Positions 7,052 to 13,880 of a stretch of DNA of 29,667 nt are shown here, one piece after another (within the stretch, counting starts at the first letter, position 1; every line of letters begins with the position of its first letter). Position numbers and translations under genes: made by a program. The notes under the pieces were generated by a model. That model saw only the letters and a list, made by a program, of their open reading frames with translations. It searched no databases and was not told the origin of the DNA. The DNA is from Alteromonadaceae bacterium UBA2620 (GTDB lineage: Bacteria > Pseudomonadota > Gammaproteobacteria > Enterobacterales > Alteromonadaceae). Location of the stretch: positions 1 to 29,667 of the forward strand of contig DDJQ01000109.1 of the NCBI GenBank assembly GCA_002339125.1, written 5' to 3'.

Positions 7052-9001
7052 ATGAATTACGCGGCATCGAGTGAACAATGCCTGAGCAGAATACTGGCTG
7101 GGTTAGACTTATCGTTTTTGTCACAGCGCGATCTCAAGCTTTTCACCAATCGTCTTAACAGCCACTTTCACGAATTGTTCACACGTTATGTGGATGTCTA
7201 CGGACATCAATTCGACTGTTATTATCATTTGTCACAGTTGGTGCTGTCGCTGGCCATGGGGCTTAAAAACCGAAAAGCCGATCTCAAACGCCTGGATAGG
7301 GCCAGAAGCCACGATGACAAGCTGTGGCACCAGCAAGAGAATCAGGTAGGTATGGCTTGCTATGTAGATCTGATGGGCCCTACCCTCACCGAATTGCAGG
7401 CCAAGATTCCTTATTTTAAGTCACTCGGGCTTACTTATCTGCACCTTATGCCGCTTTATGCCTCGCCGGAAGGTGACAGCGACGGCGGATATGCCGTGTC
7501 TGACTATCGCAAAGTCAACCCGGTACTGGGCAATATGAAAGAGCTAGAGGCGCTGTCTAAAGCGTTACGGGATGCCGGGATTAATCTGGTACTGGATTTT
7601 GTGTTTAACCACACTTCCGACGAACACCGCTGGGCAAAAGCCGCCCTGACAGGCGACGAAAATTACCAGAACTATTACTACCTGTTTGATGACCGCACCA
7701 TCCCCGACCAGTACGAGCAAAGCCTGCGTGAGATATTTCCGCAGGTTCGCCGTGGCAGCTTTACCTGGAACGAGACAATGCAAAAGTGGGTCTGGACGAC
7801 CTTCAACAGTTTTCAGTGGGATCTTAACTACAGCAACCCGGCAGTATTTAACGCCATTACCGAAGAAATGTTGTTTCTGGCAAACATTGGTTGCGCGGCA
7901 TTACGCCTGGATGCGCTGGCTTTCATCTGGAAGCAGATGGGCACCAACTGCGAAAACCAGCCAAATGCACACAAACTGATCCAGGCGTTTAACTGCTGTC
8001 TGCAAATCACAGCACCGGCGGTGGTGTTTAAGTCAGAAGCCATTGTTCACCCCGACGAAGTGCTTAAATATATTCGTCAGGATGAATGCCAGCTTTCCTA
8101 TAACCCACTGTTGATGGCCCTTATCTGGAACAGCCTGGCTACGCGCAAGACGCGCCTGCTCACCAGTTCAATGCAAAAGAGCTTTGCTATTGAACAGGAT
8201 TGCAGCTGGGTAAACTATGTACGCTGCCATGATGATATCGGCTGGACTTTTGATGACACCGTGGCCCACCAACTGGGCATTAACCCCTACGATCATCGCT
8301 ATTTCCTGAATCAGTTCTTTACCGGTCGCTTCGAGGGCTCTTATGCCGACGGCGTGCCGTTTGCAGAAAATCCGTCAAACGGTGATTGCCGGGTGTGTGG
8401 TTCACTGGCATCGTTATGCGGCTTGGAAGGGGCGTTACAGGCCAATGATCAACAGGCAATCGACACCGCTATGCGTCGCATCATGCTGGTTCACGGGGTA
8501 ATTATGAGCATCGGCGGTATACCTTTGCTTTATTCCGGTGATGAAATGGGTTTGCTTAATGACTACAGTTATCGTGACGATCCGGCCAAAGCTCACGATG
8601 ATCGCTGGGTAAACAGAATTGCCGTCACATCAGCACACATCGACGACATTGAAACTGCGCCGGCAGCCACTGACTCACTCGAGCGAAAAACCCAAAAAGC
8701 GATTTTTGCCGGCATTAAACAGCTGATTAATTTGCGCAAAGAACATGCTGTGTTTGGTCAGGCCCGCACCCATATTTTACAAACTGCCAACCAGCATTGC
8801 TTTGTATACTGCCGGGTAGCGGATGATGGGCAAAAACTGTTGGTTCTATGTAACTTTAGTGAGCACCCACAAACTCTTCAGAGCAACGTTCTGGAAGTAT
8901 TTGATGGTGAGCCCGCAACAGACTTATTGACCAACCACCGCATCGAAAAGGCTTCAGACATACACTTAGCGCCTTACCAACAATACTGGTTACTCAGCTA
9001 A
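7052..9001 (+). CDS. Amylosucrase (GH13)
   Basis: A 649-residue sucrose glucosyltransferase (EC 2.4.1.4) that builds alpha-1,4-glucan from sucrose and releases fructose. The alignment with the Neisseria polysaccharea enzyme (636 aa) is nearly gap free in the core. The nucleophile is D287 in LRLDALAFIWKQMGT, the acid/base E329 in VVFKSEAIVHPDEV, and the transition-state pair H393/D394 in YVRCHDDIGWTF. Also present are LDFVFNHTSDEH and IPLLYSGDEMGL, plus the helical N-domain (1-90) and a beta C-domain. There is no signal peptide, so it should act in the cytoplasm. GGAGA lies about 7 nt before the ATG. The divergent ROK kinase is its probable metabolic partner. Confidence 0.96.
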   Translation: MNYAASSEQCLSRILAGLDLSFLSQRDLKLFTNRLNSHFHELFTRYVDVYGHQFDCYYHLSQLVLSLAMGLKNRKADLKRLDRARSHDDKLWHQQENQVGMACYVDLMGPTLTELQAKIPYFKSLGLTYLHLMPLYASPEGDSDGGYAVSDYRKVNPVLGNMKELEALSKALRDAGINLVLDFVFNHTSDEHRWAKAALTGDENYQNYYYLFDDRTIPDQYEQSLREIFPQVRRGSFTWNETMQKWVWTTFNSFQWDLNYSNPAVFNAITEEMLFLANIGCAALRLDALAFIWKQMGTNCENQPNAHKLIQAFNCCLQITAPAVVFKSEAIVHPDEVLKYIRQDECQLSYNPLLMALIWNSLATRKTRLLTSSMQKSFAIEQDCSWVNYVRCHDDIGWTFDDTVAHQLGINPYDHRYFLNQFFTGRFEGSYADGVPFAENPSNGDCRVCGSLASLCGLEGALQANDQQAIDTAMRRIMLVHGVIMSIGGIPLLYSGDEMGLLNDYSYRDDPAKAHDDRWVNRIAVTSAHIDDIETAPAATDSLERKTQKAIFAGIKQLINLRKEHAVFGQARTHILQTANQHCFVYCRVADDGQKLLVLCNFSEHPQTLQSNVLEVFDGEPATDLLTNHRIEKASDIHLAPYQQYWLLS

Positions 9002-9012
9002 CCAGAACATAA

Positions 9013-9059
9013 AAAGGGAGGCCTGATAAAAGAATAAAGTAAATTTCATGCCTCCTTTT
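9013..9059 (+). terminator. Possible long-loop terminator after amylosucrase
   Basis: AAAGGGAGGC (9013-9022) pairs with GCCTCCTTTT (9050-9059), including one G-U pair, and the stem ends in a T run. The loop is 27 nt, A/T rich and long for an intrinsic terminator, which lowers confidence. Confidence 0.45.
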
Positions 9060-9142
9060 CTGTTACATTCCGACGCGAATTGATCGAACCAGCCGTTTAC
9101 ACAGTAAAAATTACCAATTAAGTTCCCGATCCGCCGGTGACA

Positions 9143-9187
9143 TTTCACAGAGCTGCTATACTTTGCATTGTGAAGGTGCGTTTCACA
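9143..9187 (+). promoter_or_regulatory. Extended -10 promoter flanked by TTCACA/TGTGAA boxes
   Basis: TGCTATACT at 9154-9162 is an extended -10 (TGN plus TATACT). TTTCACA lies upstream at 9143-9149. An inverted pair, TGTGAA at 9169-9174 and TTCACA at 9182-9187, lies at the expected transcript start. The three boxes look like a repressor or activator site built around the promoter. The spacing (7 nt) does not fit CRP. Confidence 0.45.
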
Positions 9188-9189
9188 TA

Positions 9190-9322
9190 AATGTGCTCAT
9201 TACTGAGATAATGGGGCGTCGGGTATCACTTATATACCCAGGTACAGTAAGAAGCAGGGCAACCAACTTTTGGTTGTTAAAAAAGGAATCGCTGTTTCGG
9301 TAAAACAAGGAGCAAACGGAAA
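9190..9322 (+). other. Structured 5' leader of the zinc-ribbon gene
   Basis: If transcription starts near 9169 the leader is about 150 nt. It holds two clear hairpins: GGGTAT/ATACCC (9221-9226 with 9234-9239) and CAACCAA/TTGGTTG (9260-9266 with 9270-9276), the second followed by TTAAAAAA. AAGGAG then sits about 10 nt before the ATG at 9323. I do not recognise a known riboswitch. Confidence 0.35.
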
Positions 9323-9526
9323 ATGCTTAGTCAGGCTTATTTGGAATATCGCTGTCCTCGCTGTGGTTATATTAATGCCATAGCCAGAGAAACCGTTTTA
9401 GACATGTATAAGGAACAGTCCGATGCATGTCAGCACTGTCAGCAGAAGCTCGAAATTATTGCTGCCAACGGGATTAATGATCAAATTAACCTTATCGTTT
9501 CAGAACAGGAAGACGGCGCGAAGTAA
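9323..9526 (+). CDS. Small zinc-ribbon protein, CPxCG-like
   Basis: A 67-residue protein with two cysteine pairs, CPRCGY at the N-terminus and CQHCQQKL in the middle, about 20 residues apart, as in a treble-clef or rubredoxin-type zinc ribbon. The order resembles the Cys_rich_CPXG family (PF14255), but I cannot confirm membership. The tail is acidic (SEQEDGAK). There is no signal peptide or membrane segment, so it is probably cytoplasmic. AAGGAG lies just before the ATG. It stands alone between its own leader and a terminator. Function is unknown. Confidence 0.75.
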   Translation: MLSQAYLEYRCPRCGYINAIARETVLDMYKEQSDACQHCQQKLEIIAANGINDQINLIVSEQEDGAK

Positions 9527-9533
9527 TCATCAG

Positions 9534-9568
9534 AAAAAAAGGGGATGCTGTTACAGCATCCTCTTTTT
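9534..9568. terminator. Intrinsic terminator, usable in both directions
   Basis: GGATGCTG (9543-9550) and CAGCATCC (9554-9561) form a perfect 8-bp stem with a TTA loop, followed by TCTTTTT on the plus side and preceded by a run of A on the left. It ends the zinc-ribbon gene and can also stop folE transcripts from the minus strand. Confidence 0.88.
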
Positions 9569-9591
9569 GCTTTAAATTATTTTTTAAGTGA

Positions 9592-10278
9592 CTAACCGCC
9601 AAAAAACTCCCGGCGCAGTTGTACGTCGGCAAGAAATTGGCCGCCCAGTGCCGATGTTTTGGTGTAAGAAAGACTATCGCGTATGCCTCTGGCCTTTACA
9701 CAATAATGCGTAGCGTTAATGACTACCGCCACATCTTCGGTACCGGTTAGAGCCTGCAAGGCCACCAGCACTTGTTGAGTCAGACGTTCCTGCACCTGAG
9801 GACGCTGGGCAAAGAAACCTACCAGACGATTAATTTTAGACAAACCAATCACAGTGTCTTTTGGAATGTAGGCTACCGTGGCAGTCCCATCGATAGTGAC
9901 AAAGTGGTGTTCACAGGTACTGGTAAGGCTGATATCACTTACCTGAACCGGCTGCCCCACCTGCATCTTGTTTTCAATCTGGGTGATCTTAGGAAACTTG
10001 CGATAATCCAGGCCGGAGAATATTTCATCAACATACATTTTAGCGATGCGCTCTGGCGTCTCGGACAGACTGTCATCAGACAAATCAAGGCCGAGCGTTT
10101 CCATCACGTCGCGCATGGCGTGCTCTATCCGCTGGCGCTTCGCCTCGTCGCTCAGACCATTTTGTAACATAGGTGTTTCCAGGCCTTTTTTTACCAGTGT
10201 TTCATGCACCAGCAACGCCTCTTTGGAAATGCCCAGTTTTACCGCATCGCGCACAACTACAGCTTCTTTTGCTAACAT
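9592..10278 (-). CDS. folE: GTP cyclohydrolase I
   Basis: A 228-residue enzyme that converts GTP to dihydroneopterin triphosphate, the first step of folate and monapterin synthesis. Zinc ligands are C122 and H125 in TSTCEHHFVTIDG and C193 in HYCVKARGIRD. The core GLETP...NFP-like KFPKITQIENKM and SKINRLVGFFAQRPQVQERLTQQ match E. coli FolE (222 aa) almost word for word. It has about 13 extra N-terminal residues (MLAKEAVVVRDAVKLG) before the SKEALLVHE where E. coli starts, and a shorter C-terminus. The ribosome site is weak (GGAATGAG), so a shorter start at an internal GTG is possible. It is divergent from folM. Confidence 0.95.
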   Translation of the reverse strand: MLAKEAVVVRDAVKLGISKEALLVHETLVKKGLETPMLQNGLSDEAKRQRIEHAMRDVMETLGLDLSDDSLSETPERIAKMYVDEIFSGLDYRKFPKITQIENKMQVGQPVQVSDISLTSTCEHHFVTIDGTATVAYIPKDTVIGLSKINRLVGFFAQRPQVQERLTQQVLVALQALTGTEDVAVVINATHYCVKARGIRDSLSYTKTSALGGQFLADVQLRREFFGG

Positions 10279-10422
10279 TCACTCATTCCGTAACAACGAC
10301 TAACCCTGCTTATACTAACCAGACCGCAGATTAGGATTAAAATAACCTGTTAATTTGTCATTAAAACGATCTGCAATCCGTGTAAAGTCGTAATTAGTAC
10401 CAAAATTATCGGAGGTATTTTT

Positions 10423-11133
10423 TTGTCTTTACCTATACTCATCACCGGTGGAAGTCAGCGTCTCGGACTAGCAATTGCGCAGGATCTGCTGGCCAACGAC
10501 CAACCGGTTATCATCACATACCGACGACACAAGCCGTCTGTTGACGAACTGAAAAATGCCGGTGCAATTGTGTTGGAGGCGGATTTTAGCACTCAGGCGG
10601 GTATTTCGCGAGCAATTGAAGAAATAAAACGCACTACACCAAAGTTACGCGGCATTATTCACAATGCGTCTGACTGGGTGCCGGAAAACCCGGAAACCGC
10701 GCCTGGCGATTTGATGCATGACATGATGATGGTTCATGCCAATGCACCATACCAACTGAACCTTGCACTAAAAGACGCTTTGCAGTCTGAAGACGGTACG
10801 CTGGCAGACATTATCCATATGACAGACTATGTACAGGACACCGGCAGCGAAAACCATATCGCTTATGCAGCGAGCAAAGCTGCGCTGCACAACCTCACCT
10901 TGTCCTTTGCCCGGGTTTATGCGCCCTATGTAAAAGTAAATAGCATTGCGCCGTCACTGGTAATGTTTAACGATGACGACACCCAGAAATATCGCGAAAA
11001 GGCACTCAACAAAAACCTGTTGGGTCTCGTTCCCGGCGCTCAGGAAGCGGTCAAAGCAGTAAACTATCTGCTCACTGCTGAATATGTCACCGGTCAGACC
11101 TTACATTTAAATGGCGGCAGAAATTTAAAGTAG
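10423..11133 (+). CDS. folM: Dihydromonapterin reductase (SDR family)
   Basis: A 236-residue short-chain dehydrogenase that reduces dihydromonapterin (and dihydrofolate) with NADPH. The cofactor loop is TGGSQRLG near the N-terminus, and the active site is YAASK preceded by the tyrosine-containing TDYVQDTGSENHIA. Other FolM-specific stretches are LRGIIHNASDW, FARVYAPYVKVNSIAPSLVMFNDDD and the closing LHLNGGRNLK. It begins with TTG at 10423, 6 nt after a strong GGAGGT, so the rare start is well supported. The opposite orientation to folE, 144 bp away, suggests shared control of pterin synthesis. Confidence 0.94.
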   Translation: MSLPILITGGSQRLGLAIAQDLLANDQPVIITYRRHKPSVDELKNAGAIVLEADFSTQAGISRAIEEIKRTTPKLRGIIHNASDWVPENPETAPGDLMHDMMMVHANAPYQLNLALKDALQSEDGTLADIIHMTDYVQDTGSENHIAYAASKAALHNLTLSFARVYAPYVKVNSIAPSLVMFNDDDTQKYREKALNKNLLGLVPGAQEAVKAVNYLLTAEYVTGQTLHLNGGRNLK

Positions 11134-11155
11134 TCAACATCCTGCGCCTAAGTTG

Positions 11156-11184
11156 TTGGCCCATAAGGGTCGACAGCGTATAAT
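11156..11184 (+). promoter_or_regulatory. Sigma-70 promoter of aguA-aguB
   Basis: TTGGCC (11156-11161) and a perfect TATAAT (11179-11184) are separated by 17 bp. The start codon at 11216 lies 31 nt after the -10, leaving a short leader with AGGAA as ribosome site. Confidence 0.65.
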
Positions 11185-11215
11185 TGCCTCGTAAAATACT
11201 TAATCAGGAAACACT

Positions 11216-12265
11216 GTGACCACCTCACTTATTCCAGAATGGAAAGCCAGCGAAGCGGTGATTCTTGCCTGGCCTCATCAGGAGACTGACTGGGCGCCGT
11301 GGCTTGAAGATGCTCGTCAGACTTATATGTCTGTTATTCGCATTATCAACGCCAATCAGGCCGGCGTACTATTGTTGTGCCGTGAAGAAGATATGGACGA
11401 TATCGAAAGCCGACTGGCAGCCGATGCCCGGGTCATGCTAATCAAAGCAGATTACAACGATACCTGGGCTCGGGATTTTGCTTTTTTAAGCTGCGGCAAC
11501 CCTGAAAGCCCCTACCCGGTAGAATTTACCTTTAATGGTTGGGGTAATAAGTTTGACGCCAGCAAGGACAATCTGGTTAATCAGCACTATCTGGCACCTT
11601 TGTGCCGCGAAAAGCTGCGTACGTCGGCGATTGTAGCTGAAGGTGGCGCGTTAGAAATAGACGATAACGGTCACCTGTTATCCACCGCCTCCTGCCTTTA
11701 TAACCCAGCCCGTAACGGTAACATGGGCGGCGACGCTTACCGTGAGGAATTTACCGCTTATCTGGGTTGTACACAGCTGTCGATATTCGCCCACGGGCAC
11801 CTGGAAGGCGACGATACTGATGGTCACATCGACACTCTGGTGCGTTTCACGCCCACCAGCGGCCTGGTGATCCAGGCGGCCGACAATCGCCCCGAAGACA
11901 GCCATTATCAGGGCTTATCTGCGCTGGTACAGGAATGCGCGGAAGCCTTGCCTGATCATACCCGCTATTTATTGCCCTTACCTGCCATGTTTAACGACGA
12001 AGGCGACAGGTTACCGGCATCTTATGCTAATTATCTAATTTGTAATCATACCGTTTTATTACCGGTTTACGGTCAGCCTGAAGACAGTGAGGCAGTAGCG
12101 GTGATGCAGCAGGCTTTCCCGCATCACGAAATTGTGCCGGTTAATTGTGCCACTCTGGTTCAACAGTTTGGCAGCCTGCACTGCATTTCCATGCAGGTAC
12201 CCTGTAACACCTTAAAAACCGATGTCATTCACCAATTAAACTCAGGAGTGACCCGTTATGTCTGA
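11216..12265 (+). CDS. aguA: Agmatine deiminase
   Basis: A 349-residue guanidino-modifying enzyme (EC 3.5.3.12) converting agmatine to N-carbamoylputrescine and ammonia. The probable catalytic residues are D87 (NDTWARDFAFL), H204 and D206 (TDGHIDTLVRF) and C323 (GSLHCISMQ). These motif forms, together with FNGWGNKF and LPASYANYL, are those of the Helicobacter pylori HP0049-type enzyme rather than the Pseudomonas/plant type with its MRDxGP and GGGNIHC. Translation starts at GTG (11216) after AGGAA. The stop overlaps the aguB start by 8 bp, and the pair forms a complete agmatine-to-putrescine route. Confidence 0.92.
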   Translation: MTTSLIPEWKASEAVILAWPHQETDWAPWLEDARQTYMSVIRIINANQAGVLLLCREEDMDDIESRLAADARVMLIKADYNDTWARDFAFLSCGNPESPYPVEFTFNGWGNKFDASKDNLVNQHYLAPLCREKLRTSAIVAEGGALEIDDNGHLLSTASCLYNPARNGNMGGDAYREEFTAYLGCTQLSIFAHGHLEGDDTDGHIDTLVRFTPTSGLVIQAADNRPEDSHYQGLSALVQECAEALPDHTRYLLPLPAMFNDEGDRLPASYANYLICNHTVLLPVYGQPEDSEAVAVMQQAFPHHEIVPVNCATLVQQFGSLHCISMQVPCNTLKTDVIHQLNSGVTRYV

Positions 12266-13151
12266 GCGCACTTTAAAGGTTGGACTGGTACAACAGTCTG
12301 TCGCCGACAACGATAAAGCCACCAACTGGAATAAAAGCGCGGCCCGAATTGCCGAGCTGGCTGCACAAGGCGCCGAGCTGATTTTACTGCAAGAGCTGCA
12401 CAGCACCTTGTACTTCTGCCAGAACGAAGATACCGATGCCTTTGACCTGGCCGAACCTATTCCCGGCCCGGCAACCGACTTTTTTGGCAAAATCGCCGAG
12501 CAGCACAATATCGTGCTGGTAACCTCATTGTTTGAGAAACGCGGTTCAGGGCTTTATCACAACACCGCCGTGGTGTTCGACCGCAGCCGTGAGATCGCCG
12601 GGAAATATCGCAAGATGCACATCCCGGATGACCCGGGCTTTTACGAAAAGTTTTATTTTACGCCAGGCGATATGGGGTTTGAGCCGATTAAAACCAGTGT
12701 GGGTAAGCTGGGCGTATTGGTGTGCTGGGATCAATGGTATCCGGAAGCCGCCCGCCTGATGGCCATGGCCGGCGCTGAAATTCTGTTTTACCCCACCGCA
12801 ATTGGATGGGATATGACCGACACCGATGATGAGCGCAAGCGTCAGCATGATGCCTGGCACACCATTCAGCGGGCCCATGCAGTAGCCAATTCGGTACCGG
12901 TAATCGTGGCTAACCGCACTGGCTTTGAAACATCGCCTACCGAGGGCGATCCGGGTATTCAGTTTTGGGGGCAGAGCTTTGTTGCCGGTCCACAGGGTGA
13001 GATCCTTGCCCAGGCCAGCAGTGATAAGGAAGAAACCTTACTGGTGGATCTGGATATGACCCGTACTGAACAGGTTAAGCGAATCTGGCCTTACTTCCGC
13101 GACCGCCGCATCGACGCCTACGATGATCTGGTCAAACGCTGGCGCGATTAG
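12258..13151 (+). CDS. aguB: N-carbamoylputrescine amidase
   Basis: A 297-residue nitrilase-superfamily amidohydrolase (EC 3.5.1.53) giving putrescine, CO2 and ammonia. The Glu-Lys-Cys triad is E46 (LLQELHS), K119 (KYRKMHIPDDPGFYEKFYF) and C156 (GVLVCWDQWYPEAARLMA). The stretch IGWDMTDTDDERKRQHDAWHTIQRAHAVAN is diagnostic for AguB against other nitrilase branches. CAGGAG lies about 9 nt before the ATG, inside aguA. Its stop is one base from the stop of the convergent pdeM gene. Confidence 0.95.
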   Translation: MSERTLKVGLVQQSVADNDKATNWNKSAARIAELAAQGAELILLQELHSTLYFCQNEDTDAFDLAEPIPGPATDFFGKIAEQHNIVLVTSLFEKRGSGLYHNTAVVFDRSREIAGKYRKMHIPDDPGFYEKFYFTPGDMGFEPIKTSVGKLGVLVCWDQWYPEAARLMAMAGAEILFYPTAIGWDMTDTDDERKRQHDAWHTIQRAHAVANSVPVIVANRTGFETSPTEGDPGIQFWGQSFVAGPQGEILAQASSDKEETLLVDLDMTRTEQVKRIWPYFRDRRIDAYDDLVKRWRD

Positions 13152-13152
13152 C

Positions 13153-13878
13153 CTAGCTACCAGCAGGCAGCGCAATAACGCGCTGCTCACACAATACATA
13201 GCACTGGCGCTGCGGTTTAGGCGCCAGTGCCGTTAGTACCTCATCCTCTATATTCAACCCACCGGTATACTGACCGAGTGCCGGCATCAGCATCAGGGTA
13301 TCAGTGGTCACCAGGCTTTTGCCTCTAAAACGCCGCTTGCCTGAAGCAAACCTGGCTTTAGGGTGGAAGTGACCGACAATCTGCAAGTCACTATTCTCCT
13401 TTGGAATATGCCGGCAATGAATCAGGCTGCCCTGCTGAGTGCGTAGTGGATAACTCTCGGCTCGCAGCCCACCCAGCGCTTCGGGCACCTGTGGATCATG
13501 ATTCCCTTCCAGCCAGATCCATTCTTTCACACCCAGCACTAACGCCTTAAGTTGGGCGACATCATCGGCTAAAAAGCGATCAAATGCGTGAATATCATGG
13601 AAGCTATCCCCCAGGCAGAGCACGCGCTCGGGTTTGTAACATGCCAGCAGGGTCGCAATGCTCTTCAGCGTTGCCCGGGAGTCGTAACGAGGCACCGGCG
13701 AAGCATATTGCGAAAGGTAACTGCCTTTTTCAAAATGCAGGTCGGCCAGTAGCAGACAGTCCTGTTCCGGCCAGTACAGCGCCGCTCGGCTATCGAGTAG
13801 CCATAAGCTACCACCAAACCGGACAGGGAATACCTGTCTGGTTTCGGTTAACTGTTGTAACTGAGGAGTTGAGAGCAT
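13153..13878 (-). CDS. pdeM: Ligase-associated metallophosphoesterase (PdeM)
   Basis: A 241-residue calcineurin-like phosphoesterase with the full metal-binding set: D46 and H48 (LADLHFEKGSYL), GDSFHD (90-95), GNHD (125-128), H154 in SLIHCRHIP, and GHFHPK (169-174). This form is the manganese-dependent DNA nuclease that co-occurs with an Lhr-like helicase, an MBL exonuclease and an ATP-dependent ligase. The ATG comes two bases after the helicase stop, with AGGTGA inside the helicase gene as ribosome site, so the two are one transcription unit. Confidence 0.92.
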   Translation of the reverse strand: MLSTPQLQQLTETRQVFPVRFGGSLWLLDSRAALYWPEQDCLLLADLHFEKGSYLSQYASPVPRYDSRATLKSIATLLACYKPERVLCLGDSFHDIHAFDRFLADDVAQLKALVLGVKEWIWLEGNHDPQVPEALGGLRAESYPLRTQQGSLIHCRHIPKENSDLQIVGHFHPKARFASGKRRFRGKSLVTTDTLMLMPALGQYTGGLNIEDEVLTALAPKPQRQCYVLCEQRVIALPAGS

Positions 13879-13880
13879 GT

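Noticed and set aside
9169..9187. TGTGAA/TTCACA as a CRP site
   Set aside because: The arms resemble CRP half-sites but the spacer is 7-9 bp instead of 6, so I list it only as an unidentified palindrome.
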